Of a DNA stretch of 64,000 nt, positions 1 through 7,423 are shown piece by piece. The notes beneath the pieces were generated by a model. That model made no database searches and had not been told where the DNA came from. It saw nothing but the letters and a program-made list of their open reading frames with translations. The DNA is from an uncultured Candidatus Nemicrothrix sp. (GTDB taxonomy: Bacteria; Actinomycetota; Acidimicrobiia; Acidimicrobiales; MedAcidi-G1): the NCBI GenBank assembly GCA_913055915.1, contig CAJXKL010000001.1, forward strand, positions 138,399-202,398, read 5' to 3'. The position numbers and the translations under genes were made by a program. Numbering within the stretch: position 1 is the first letter of the stretch; the number at the start of each line of letters is the position of its first letter.

Positions 1-62
1 GGCCCGATGTCCTCCGTCTGGACGTTGATCGCTCCCGCACCACTGCTCCGTAGCCTCCAGAG

Positions 63-812
63 ATGGTTCGCCAACTCACCGACCACTCCGTCATTACCTT
101 CGATTGCTATGGCACCCTCATCGACTGGGAGGCAGGCATATGGGAGGCCCTCCAGCCGCTCCTCGGAGGCGACCAGCGCGGGGACGTAACCCGGGAAGAG
201 GCCCTTGAGGCCTTCAATCTCCACGAGGCTGACCAGCAGGCAGCCACTCCGGCGCTCGGCTACCCCGGTGTGCTTGAGAGGGTTCACCGCTCGCTGGCAG
301 GCCACTTGGGTGTGCCGACGACAGGTTCACTCGACGAGGCGTTCGGAGCGTCTGTTCCAAACTGGCCGGCGTTCCCCGATTCAGCCGCTGCTCTCCGGTC
401 CCTCTCGGAGCGCTTCGATCTTGTGATCCTGTCGAACGTGGACCGTGCGGGCTTTGCGGCCTCAAGTGCGCTCCTGGGGTTCGAGTTCGATGCCGTGTAC
501 ACCGCTGAGGACATCGGCTCCTACAAGCCGGACCTTGCCAACTTCGAGTACCTGCTCACGCATGTGGCTGCTGATCTCGGCCATAGCAAGGAGGACGTCC
601 TCCACGCGGCCCAGAGCCTCAGGCACGACCACATTCCAGCACGCTCGATCGGCCTGGACAACGCATGGATAGACCGGCACCGTCTCTCGGTGGCCTGTGG
701 AAGTGGTGAAGGTGAAGTGCCGGAGCCCATGCCCGAGGTGGATCACGTCTTCTTCTCCATGACGGAACTGGCAACTGCCGTATCGGCCGAGGAAAACTCT
801 CAGAGCACCTAA
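63..812 (+). CDS. HAD-superfamily hydrolase, haloacid-dehalogenase (type II) like
   Basis: The 249-residue protein has the HAD core. The nucleophile motif F-D-C-Y-G-T-L starts at residue 13 with Asp14 as the expected nucleophile. Motif II is L-S-N at 123-125, and the motif III lysine is K155 in S-Y-K-P-D. A helical cap lies between about residues 22 and 105. The D-C-Y-G-T-L-I-D-W form is typical of the (S)-2-haloacid dehalogenase-like branch, but many members act on phosphate esters, so the substrate is unknown. It is probably cytoplasmic. The ATG start has no clear Shine-Dalgarno, and it is kept because the core motif follows within 12 residues. Its stop codon directly abuts a degraded acyl-CoA synthetase, which suggests a deletion junction just downstream. 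Confidence 0.85.
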   Translation: MVRQLTDHSVITFDCYGTLIDWEAGIWEALQPLLGGDQRGDVTREEALEAFNLHEADQQAATPALGYPGVLERVHRSLAGHLGVPTTGSLDEAFGASVPNWPAFPDSAAALRSLSERFDLVILSNVDRAGFAASSALLGFEFDAVYTAEDIGSYKPDLANFEYLLTHVAADLGHSKEDVLHAAQSLRHDHIPARSIGLDNAWIDRHRLSVACGSGEGEVPEPMPEVDHVFFSMTELATAVSAEENSQST

Positions 813-1697
813 CAGATGGCATCCTGTCGTCGACTGGGGCGGCACCTACTTCACCAGTTCGATATTCGATCCTGAATCAGTGTCCTCCTGCATCGAGAGG
901 AACGAGATCTCCCTGCTGTTCACCGTGCCCACCTTCTATTTCGCTCTCATGTCTGCCCCCGGTTACCGCCCCGAGAGGCTGTCGAGCATCAGGAACCTCA
1001 TGTGGGGTAGAGCCACGATCAGGCCAGATCTTCTACGGTCGATCAACGAGGATTTGGACGTCACCACCACCCACCTCTATGGAACGACGGAAACCATCGT
1101 CTCGCTCTACAACCACGCCCCGGGTGATGAACCCACCCGGCTGCGGCCCGGCCCTTTCTCGTCGGTTCGCCTTGTCGAGTTCGGAGGGGGGCCGCTGACC
1201 TGGTGGAGGTGGGTGAGGAGGGCAAGCTGCTCATCTCTGCTGCGTCCGACGCCATCTTCGACGGCTATCTGGAGCTGCCGAATGCGACTGCCGAGAAGAT
1301 CCGTGACGGCTGGTACCACACGGGTGACACCTTTCGGCTCAGGCAAGACGGCGACCTTGAGTACTCCGGTCGGATGGACGACATCATCAGAAGTGGCGGT
1401 GAGAACATCCATCCCGATGAAGTCGAGGCCGCTCTGTCCAACCATCCCGACGTCAGCGATGTGGGTGTGGTTGGTTTCCCGGACGACTACTGGGGTGAGA
1501 TGGTCGTCGCCTGTGTTGTCTCTGAGGATGCGGCTTCGGTCGGTGAGCTTGACTCATGGTGCAGGGAGGGGCCGCTGGCGGCCTACAAGCGACCCAGGGG
1601 CTACCTGTTCATGGAGTCCCTTCCCCGGAACGCCGCCAACAAGCTGCTCAGAACCGAACTGAGGAAACTGGGCTTGGGGAGCCTCCAACGGATATGA
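813..1697 (+). pseudogene. Acyl-CoA synthetase (ANL family) remnant, 5'-truncated and frameshifted
   Basis: Two reading frames together encode only the C-terminal half of an AMP-dependent synthetase. The first frame is open from about 813, with a GTG at 880. It gives the L-L-F-T-V-P-T-F-Y region and the A5-like Y-G-T-T-E motif (about 1080-1097). After a run of six G (1186-1191) the sense moves to another frame, reading G-W-Y-H-T-G-D (about 1306-1326), the R-S-G-G-E-N-I hinge and a final P-R-N-A-A-N-K containing the catalytic lysine. The change of frame equals loss of one G (or gain of two). The whole N-terminal half, including the phosphate-binding loop, is absent, so the gene is broken even if the frameshift were an assembly error. 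Confidence 0.85.
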
Positions 1698-1785
1698 CCC
1701 CCACGGGATGGCTAGCCTCACCCTGTCCTGGAGGGTCTGACTCCCAGGCCATAGAGGATCAGGACTGGCTGCGGAGCCTTCCAGC

Positions 1786-2151
1786 TCAGTAGAGAGCCAT
1801 CAGTTCCGCAACCACTATGAGGGTGACGATCGTTACGTTCATGACCCTGAAGGCAGTGAACGGGCTCTTGGCGTAATTGCGCCCCAGGTGGCTGTTGGCC
1901 ATTTCCTCATCCATGTCCTTGGCCCCTGCGCCAATGTCTTGAATGCACCCGTCGGTCCAGATCATCGCCCAGAGCGACCCCAGCACGGCCCAGGCCGCTA
2001 CAGCCAGGGTAACGCCGTCGGCCTCAAGGCCCGCTGCGCCGAAGGCGATCGCTATCACGATCCCTGTGTGGGCCAGTACGAAGGGCAGGATTATCGCCCT
2101 CATATCTGCTGCCCGGTTGGAAACAACACTCATCAACAGGTCCGCGCGCAT
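1786..2151 (-). CDS. Small integral membrane protein, unknown function
   Basis: A 121-residue protein with three hydrophobic stretches: one after an N-terminal R-A-A-D-M-R segment, one around A-V-A-A-W-A-V-L-G-S, and one at the C-terminus (V-T-I-V-T-L-I-V-V-A-E-L). A charged loop with D-M-D-E-E-M lies between the last two. The ATG at 2151 is chosen because a GGAGAG sequence lies about 8 bases upstream. An in-frame start at 2202 would add 17 residues of poor composition. No family is recognised. It is monocistronic and divergent from the RNA methyltransferase gene. Confidence 0.6.
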   Translation of the reverse strand: MRADLLMSVVSNRAADMRAIILPFVLAHTGIVIAIAFGAAGLEADGVTLAVAAWAVLGSLWAMIWTDGCIQDIGAGAKDMDEEMANSHLGRNYAKSPFTAFRVMNVTIVTLIVVAELMALY

Positions 2152-2270
2152 CACACACTCTCCATTCTGGTTTGGCCGGTCCCTTCGGCGCTTCTCGAAC
2201 ACTTTCGCCGCGACAGCAACTGCTTGTCAACCAGACCGCCTCCGCTACTCAAGACGGTTAGCGTTTCACC

Positions 2271-3443
2271 GTGGAACTCGAGGTGACAGCCACTTCGCGC
2301 GACGGCGCCGGTGTCGCCCGCTCAGCTGACGGCAGGGTCGTCTTCGTTGAAGGTGCCCTTCCGGGCGAGACCGTTGAAGCCGTGCTGCTGAGAGAAGAGA
2401 AGCGCTGGTCACGTGCCCGCGTACTCAAGGTCCTGGCGGCATCGCCCGACCGAGTTCCTGTCTCCTGCAACCACCAGCTGGCCGGATGCGGCGGATGCGA
2501 TCTGCTGCACCTGGATCCCGACGGGCAGGCTGATATGAAGGCCACGATTGTCGCTGAGCAGTTGAGCCGGGCTGGTGTGGATGTGTCGACCATTCAGACA
2601 CGAGGTCTGGATAACGACACAGGGCGGACAACCGTAAGGGTCGCTGTCCTCGACGACCGCGCCGGCTACCGGGAAGCCGGTTCCCACGACGTCGTGATCC
2701 CGTCGGTGTGCCTCGCCGTCGACCCGACACTGGAGGAACTTCTCGTCGATGGGCGCTATGGCGGCTCCGAAGAGGTCGCGATCCGGGTCGGGGCACGTAC
2801 CAACGAGCGTCTGGTGCTGGTCGACGGAGATCCCTTCGAGGTCGAAGTGCCCGACGACGTGATTGTGGTCAGCAGAGCGGAACTGCTTGAGGGGCGTAGG
2901 GCCTGGATTCACGAAGAGGTTGCCGGGCGTACATGGCGTGTTTCTGCCCGGTCGTTCTTCCAGAACCGTCCTTCGGGTGTCGACGCCCTGGTCAAGGAGG
3001 TCGCCGGCATTGTCGAGGCCCTCGGCACTGATGGTCCCCTGGTTGACGCCTATTCCGGTATCGGCATCTTCGCCGGAACGATTGGGGTGAACCGGCGTGT
3101 GACCGCCATCGAGCGTGGCGCCGACTCTGTTGCCGATGCAAGGGTGAACCTGGCTGAAAGCGAAGTGAAGATCATCAAGGCACCGGTGGAGACCTGGAAG
3201 GCGACTCGAGCGGCAGTCGTCATTGCCGACCCCGCCAGGGAGGGTCTTGGCAAACCGGGTGTGGCCGCCCTCACGGCAGCCCAGCCTGAGCTGTTCGTGC
3301 TCGTCTCCTGTGATCCTGCATCGTTCGCCCGCGACGCAGGTCTGTTGGAGTCTGCGGGCCTCAGGCTGCAGCGCGCGACCGTGGTCGACATGTTCCCGGG
3401 CACCTCCCACATCGAGACCGTAGGCGCCTTCACGGGCGCCTGA
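2271..3443 (+). CDS. TrmA/RlmD-family RNA (uracil-C5) methyltransferase
   Basis: The 390-residue protein starts with a TRAM RNA-binding domain (about residues 1-55). Cysteines C66, C73 and C76 with C147 match the C-x(5-6)-C-x2-C...C [4Fe-4S] signature of this family. The C-terminal half is a Rossmann-type SAM methyltransferase domain with D-A-Y-S-G-I-G-I-F for SAM binding, A-D-P-A-R-E-G, and the catalytic cysteine C347 in L-V-S-C-D-P. The C-terminal H-I-E-T-V is also typical. The family makes 5-methyluridine in tRNA or rRNA using SAM. The sequence does not say which RNA is the target. The GTG start places the TRAM domain at the N-terminus. No operon partner is apparent. Confidence 0.88.
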   Translation: MELEVTATSRDGAGVARSADGRVVFVEGALPGETVEAVLLREEKRWSRARVLKVLAASPDRVPVSCNHQLAGCGGCDLLHLDPDGQADMKATIVAEQLSRAGVDVSTIQTRGLDNDTGRTTVRVAVLDDRAGYREAGSHDVVIPSVCLAVDPTLEELLVDGRYGGSEEVAIRVGARTNERLVLVDGDPFEVEVPDDVIVVSRAELLEGRRAWIHEEVAGRTWRVSARSFFQNRPSGVDALVKEVAGIVEALGTDGPLVDAYSGIGIFAGTIGVNRRVTAIERGADSVADARVNLAESEVKIIKAPVETWKATRAAVVIADPAREGLGKPGVAALTAAQPELFVLVSCDPASFARDAGLLESAGLRLQRATVVDMFPGTSHIETVGAFTGA

Positions 3444-3474
3444 CAGGACGCTTCGCCTAACAGGATCGTCACGG

Positions 3475-3672
3475 TCAGCGACTCCAACTAGTGGGCAAAT
3501 CCTGCGGGTCAAGCGACACGACATTGTTGCCACCAGTGTTCATCACAAAGACCTCGTCGCCGGCCCCGGCGCGAAGATGCACACCTTCGACAAAGTCGGC
3601 CACAAGTTCTCTCTCTGAGAGCTGCTGGGACGAAGTCGTGCCCGCGATCCTCGCCCACACCACCGAGAAGGA
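3475..3672 (-). other. In-frame open stretch after the racemase stop codon; possible gene remnant
   Basis: Directly downstream of the TAA of the maleate-isomerase-like gene, the same frame stays open for about 60 more codons, ending at 3475. Its composition is protein-like, for example G-D-E-V-F-V-M-N-T-G-G-N-N-V-V. A GTG at 3663 could initiate a 62-residue protein, but no convincing ribosome-binding site is visible. I recognise no family. It may be a 3' remnant of another gene, a small gene of the same operon, or chance. Confidence 0.3.
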
Positions 3673-4479
3673 TTACTCGGACTCACCCCAGTCCATGTGA
3701 AAGAGTCGGCCGTATCCCTCGATTGTATCGTTGATGTTTGCCCGGCGCAGACAGTCCCACATCATTGCCTGGTTTGAGCACACCACCGGTTTGCCTGCTG
3801 CATCCTCGATCTCCTGCAGCACGTCGAGTGTGCGGATACCGCCACAACTGACGAAGATCGCGTCGGCGTCCTCGTGGTCGATACTGAGTGCGAAGTCACG
3901 GATGAACGACGGCGTGATACGACCCATCGCCTCGCAATCCTCAACGTTCAGGCCCTGGATATTGAGTACATCAAAGCCCCTTTCTCGAAGAAACGCGGCC
4001 TCCATCGTATTGATCTCATCGAGGTAGGGAGTGGCGACAACAATTCTCTGAGCGTCCAGCCGATGTAGCGCGTTGATAACACCGGTGACCAGCGTCGATG
4101 GCTTCGCCCAGGGGGCGCCGCGCTGGATTTCAGCTCTGACCTCGTCCTCGCCGATAACAATTGATCCGGAAGTGCAGGCGTAGCAGATGACGGCCGGGCG
4201 TGCCTGCGGTTGCAAGATCGACGCGGCTTCAGCCATCCCGTCGATTTGAGCCGCCAGTGTGGCGACATTGCAGTCGTTGGGGCTGTTGAGCCGGGTGACG
4301 CTAGGACCTACACCCTCCGGCGACAGACGGTAGATGTTCTCCTCCATGACGAGGTCCATCGAAATGATGATGAAACCAAGAAGGGCACGCCAGTGGGTTC
4401 CATCGTCGTAGGGCACCTCACGGGAAGCGGACTGGACAACGGGACTTGATGCGCCTCCTGGCACGACTTCTTGCGACAT
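3673..4479 (-). CDS. Maleate isomerase / arylmalonate decarboxylase / EutA-like (Asp/Glu racemase superfamily)
   Basis: The 268-residue protein has the two-cysteine active-site pattern of the Asp/Glu racemase superfamily: C102 in C-Y-A-C-T-S-G-S and C212 in V-S-C-G-G-I-R-T. The N-terminal G-V-G-P-S-V-T-R-L and the overall length match maleate cis-trans isomerases and the EutA protein of ectoine-utilisation clusters. The ATG at 4479 has AGAGG about 10 bases upstream. An in-frame TTG at 4533 would overlap the upstream gene's stop. It is the last gene of a three-gene operon with two M24-type proteins. EutA next to an M24 ectoine hydrolase is a known pairing, so a catabolic role on a compatible-solute-like or amide substrate is inferred, not shown. 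Confidence 0.8.
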   Translation of the reverse strand: MSQEVVPGGASSPVVQSASREVPYDDGTHWRALLGFIIISMDLVMEENIYRLSPEGVGPSVTRLNSPNDCNVATLAAQIDGMAEAASILQPQARPAVICYACTSGSIVIGEDEVRAEIQRGAPWAKPSTLVTGVINALHRLDAQRIVVATPYLDEINTMEAAFLRERGFDVLNIQGLNVEDCEAMGRITPSFIRDFALSIDHEDADAIFVSCGGIRTLDVLQEIEDAAGKPVVCSNQAMMWDCLRRANINDTIEGYGRLFHMDWGESE

Positions 4480-4525
4480 ACTCTTTGACCTCTTCTTGAC
4501 TACAGGTTCCTGCGGTGCTCGGGTG

Positions 4526-5680
4526 TCAGACAACGATGAGGTCGCGCGTGGTGCTGGTCAGGCGTTCGCATCCCGTCTCCGTGACTATGACATTATCGAC
4601 GAGGCGCACGCCTAGTCCGTCCTCGAGTCCGAACACAGGCGGTTCGACGGCGATCACCATGCCAGCTTCCAGGGTGTACTCACAGCCGGCGTCGACAACC
4701 AACGGTTCGATCCACGAGGGTGGAAACGCCGCGCCTACCGCATAGCCGGTCATGTGCAACCGATAGGCGTCCAAGCCGGCGTCGGCGATGACCTTCTTGG
4801 CGACGTAGTGCGGGACTGTGGCAGACACACCGGCGCGTATCTCGTCCATGCAGGCATCGCCAGCGTCGCGCACTGTCTGGTACACATCCCGCATCCGTTG
4901 GGTCGGCTCACCCAAGCAGAGTTGCCGTCCAATGGTCACGCAATAGCGCCGATAGTGTGCGCCGAACTGAATGTGCATGAAATCGCCGGGCTCGAGAACC
5001 CGGTCTGACGGTTCGCCATGGGAAAAGGCCGAGCGCGGACCGGTCAGGAAATTCATCGGACTGGACGGTATGTCGCTGCCTGCAGCCAGCAACGTGTGAT
5101 GGATGTCCGCCGAAACTGCTCGCTCTGCCCTGCCCGCCGCAACTGATGAACAGCAGGTTTCCATGCCCCGGTCCAGCATCGCCGCGGCCCTGCGCACGTA
5201 GTCGATCTCCGCTGCGGACTTGACCAGCTTTATGTCGCCGATCAAGCTTGTAGCGTCCATCACTAGATCCTCACCAAGCAAGTCGACCATTCTTCGGTAG
5301 TTGTGGGGATGCAGGTAGTAAAGCGGTACCTCAAGCCCGGTTCTCAGTCCCTTGTACGCTCGCTCGCGCAGGATGTCGTCAAAGACTTCGATTGGGTCTT
5401 CGGGTTCGCGCCCGCCCCAACCCCGAGTCTCATCAGCAAGAGAATCGGCCATCAGCATCGGTACTTCTGACAGTCTGCTCTGAATCACCAGTGGCCGCGG
5501 TTCAAGCGGGAACAACAGAACTTGAAACTCCTGGTACCCCTTGGCGGTCGCGCCGATCAGGTAGTTGATGTGCACAGGAGCGACGACCAGCAGCAAGTCG
5601 ATTCCTGCGACCTCCATTGCTTCGCGCACCTTGCAGTGACGGTGGGCAAATTCTTCCTTGCTGAAAAAGTGTTTCGACAT
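4526..5680 (-). CDS. M24 (pita-bread fold) hydrolase, metal-independent creatinase/ectoine-hydrolase-like
   Basis: The 384-residue protein has the N-terminal creatinase-type domain (about 1-155) and the C-terminal pita-bread domain (about 158-384). In metallopeptidases of this family five residues bind two metals (D, D, H, E, E). Here the aligned positions read Q238, T249, Y313, E346 and V361, so only one remains. The motif H-M-T-G-Y-A-V-G at 309-316, followed by P-P-S-W, resembles ectoine hydrolase DoeA/EutD, and H221 sits where creatinase has its catalytic histidine. An amidohydrolase acting on a small C-N compound is therefore more likely than a peptidase. It is the middle gene of the operon, 21 bp after its paralogue. 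Confidence 0.82.
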   Translation of the reverse strand: MSKHFFSKEEFAHRHCKVREAMEVAGIDLLLVVAPVHINYLIGATAKGYQEFQVLLFPLEPRPLVIQSRLSEVPMLMADSLADETRGWGGREPEDPIEVFDDILRERAYKGLRTGLEVPLYYLHPHNYRRMVDLLGEDLVMDATSLIGDIKLVKSAAEIDYVRRAAAMLDRGMETCCSSVAAGRAERAVSADIHHTLLAAGSDIPSSPMNFLTGPRSAFSHGEPSDRVLEPGDFMHIQFGAHYRRYCVTIGRQLCLGEPTQRMRDVYQTVRDAGDACMDEIRAGVSATVPHYVAKKVIADAGLDAYRLHMTGYAVGAAFPPSWIEPLVVDAGCEYTLEAGMVIAVEPPVFGLEDGLGVRLVDNVIVTETGCERLTSTTRDLIVV

Positions 5681-5701
5681 CGTGCCTAGTGACTTTGCCT
5701 G

Positions 5702-6919
5702 TTACACAACTTGCAGGTCCCGCTGGTAATCGGTTGCAATCTCGATGCCGTCCTCTGTGACGATTACGGTGTCGCCAACTCGTGCACCAAAGACCTCTGG
5801 CACAGTAATCCCGCCGTCCACGGCAAACACCATGCCCGCTTCCAGCGGGGTCCTGTCGCCGTACTTCAACTCCGGAATTTCCAGCGACGAGTATCCAAGC
5901 GCACGGCCTGTCCGGTACGACGGTGCAAATCCAGCGGATCGGTAAACATCGTCGGCGGCCTCGTGCACGTCTTCGGCCGCAACACCGGGGCGCATCTCTC
6001 GGAAAGCAGCCGCCTGAGCCTCGATTGCAGCGTTGTAGGTCCGGGCTGTTTCATTGTCAACAGAACCTACGAAATACTGACGGTCGTAGCCGATCTTGAA
6101 TTGCTTGAAATGACAAATCGAGCAAAAGCACATGTAGACGGGGTCACCATGCGCGATCTTCTTCACCCTCGGGTGCAGGTGCGTGTAGCTGGTGAAGTAG
6201 CCGGATTGAAGCGCCTGAAGATTATGGATCATGGGACTCATCAACGCTTCGGGGTCTTCAGAAGCGATGATCTCGGCTGCTTTTCGCGTGCCCGCGGCCA
6301 TGCACGCGAGTGATACCTCGTACTCCGGCACCCCCACCGCCATGGCGTCGCGCCCGGCGATTCCCATAGCGATAGCAACTTGGCCGGCCTGGCGGATCAT
6401 GTTGATCTCTTCCGCAGACTTGATGACCCGCATCTGTGCGATGATCGATGTGGCATCGACCTCGTCGGCCAAGTCTAACTCGTGACGCAGGAAACCCGAA
6501 ACGACTGCCGGAATATCGTTCCTTTCGATAGCGACGCGCTTCTTTCCAACGCCGCCCATAGCTTCGCGAAGCGGGTCGCGCCACTCTTCGCCGACCCCAT
6601 CCGAATAGAAGCCGACATCGGCTACCCAAGTCATGGCATACGCCATGAGCGACTCAGATCCCGGGGTTATCAAGGTGACGTCTCCATTACTTCCGACCAC
6701 TAGAAGGGTTGGACGGCCGAACTCCAACCCCAGATCCCCCCAATAGGCACTGAAATAGTAGATCGAATCGACATTGGTAATGATGAGAACATCGATGCCT
6801 TCATCCTTGAGGCGCTGCTGCAACTCGGCTGTGCGTTCTTGAAATAGCGGCAACATTTCCGCTTCCGCACCCATAGCGTGAGGACTCACTGGCATCTTGT
6901 CGGCCTCCCGTTGTTTCAT
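5702..6919 (-). CDS. M24-family paralogue with all metal ligands lost
   Basis: The 405-residue protein has the same two-domain architecture as its neighbour but is clearly diverged. The stretch equivalent to the two metal-binding aspartates reads M-C-F-C-S-I-C and K-I-G-Y-D-R. The histidine position is R339 (R-T-G-R), and the two glutamates are D368 and G382. None of the five metallopeptidase ligands survives. Starts at 6919 (AGGAG, 5-base spacing) and 6895 (GGAGG, 8-base spacing) are both well supplied with ribosome-binding sites; the longer is given. It is the first gene of the operon. It may be a partner subunit of the downstream M24 protein, since creatinase-fold enzymes are dimers, but that is inference. 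Confidence 0.8.
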   Translation of the reverse strand: MKQREADKMPVSPHAMGAEAEMLPLFQERTAELQQRLKDEGIDVLIITNVDSIYYFSAYWGDLGLEFGRPTLLVVGSNGDVTLITPGSESLMAYAMTWVADVGFYSDGVGEEWRDPLREAMGGVGKKRVAIERNDIPAVVSGFLRHELDLADEVDATSIIAQMRVIKSAEEINMIRQAGQVAIAMGIAGRDAMAVGVPEYEVSLACMAAGTRKAAEIIASEDPEALMSPMIHNLQALQSGYFTSYTHLHPRVKKIAHGDPVYMCFCSICHFKQFKIGYDRQYFVGSVDNETARTYNAAIEAQAAAFREMRPGVAAEDVHEAADDVYRSAGFAPSYRTGRALGYSSLEIPELKYGDRTPLEAGMVFAVDGGITVPEVFGARVGDTVIVTEDGIEIATDYQRDLQVV

Positions 6920-6984
6920 TGACGCTCCTAGCAACCCTGGTGTTGCCGTGATTGGCAAGCACCAAACTGTCCGCACACTATTGG

Positions 6985-6997
6985 CACTCTCAGAGTG
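6985..6997. promoter_or_regulatory. 13-bp palindrome upstream of the M24 operon, candidate operator
   Basis: CACTCT-C-AGAGTG is a perfect inverted repeat with a one-base centre, lying 66-78 bases upstream of the 6919 start. It sits in the only long non-coding stretch before the operon, in a plausible place for a dedicated repressor or activator site. No regulator gene is adjacent. Confidence 0.35.
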
Positions 6998-7084
6998 TCA
7001 CCGGGGTTGGGGATTGCTTCGCTCCCCTCTCCTCCTAGGGATTAAGGATCCTCGGAGCGGGTCGGTCTGGTCATCGAGCGCTGA

Positions 7085-7384
7085 GAGGCGTGGACCCGAG
7101 CGAACTTCTCGACCTGGGACGACGACGTCGAGTTCATCATCAGGACACCATCACCTGAGGCGCTCGGCACCAACCGACCCTGCTGCACCGACCGCGTCCC
7201 CCACCAGAGCCGCCACATTGCGGGCCTGTGGTTCGCCGGCGACCAGTACGACGAGAGAACCTGGGGCTGCGGAGTCGACGCCGCAGTGCTGCCCGGGATC
7301 GTGTGCGTCGACCAGATGATGGGCACCAATCTCGAAGAGCAAATCCTCCCCGCGGTCCATCAGGGAATCATGATACAAACGTGA
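7085..7384 (+). pseudogene. C-terminal remnant of an FAD-dependent oxidoreductase (amine oxidase / phytoene-desaturase type)
   Basis: One frame is open from a stop at 7082-7084 to a TGA at 7382-7384 with no plausible start. It reads G-L-W-F-A-G-D followed by W-G-C-G-V-D-A-A-V. This is the FAD-binding C-terminal motif of flavin oxidoreductases, in which 'GL.FAGD' and a glycine-rich helix start contact the cofactor. About 100 residues remain of a normally 450-550 residue enzyme, so it is a decayed gene. It lies just upstream of a live acyl-CoA synthetase operon. Confidence 0.55.
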
Positions 7385-7423
7385 CCGTTCGTTCGCCATC
7401 GCAACTGACAAGGGGCCCCGCTC

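Noticed and set aside
2409..3533. Minus-strand open frame of 374 codons
   Set aside because: Antisense to the RNA methyltransferase with intact cluster and catalytic cysteines.
6981..6999. Possible CIRCE element (HrcA heat-shock operator)
   Set aside because: The left half TTGGCACTC is close to TTAGCACTC, but the spacer is 3 bases instead of 9 and the right half matches poorly.
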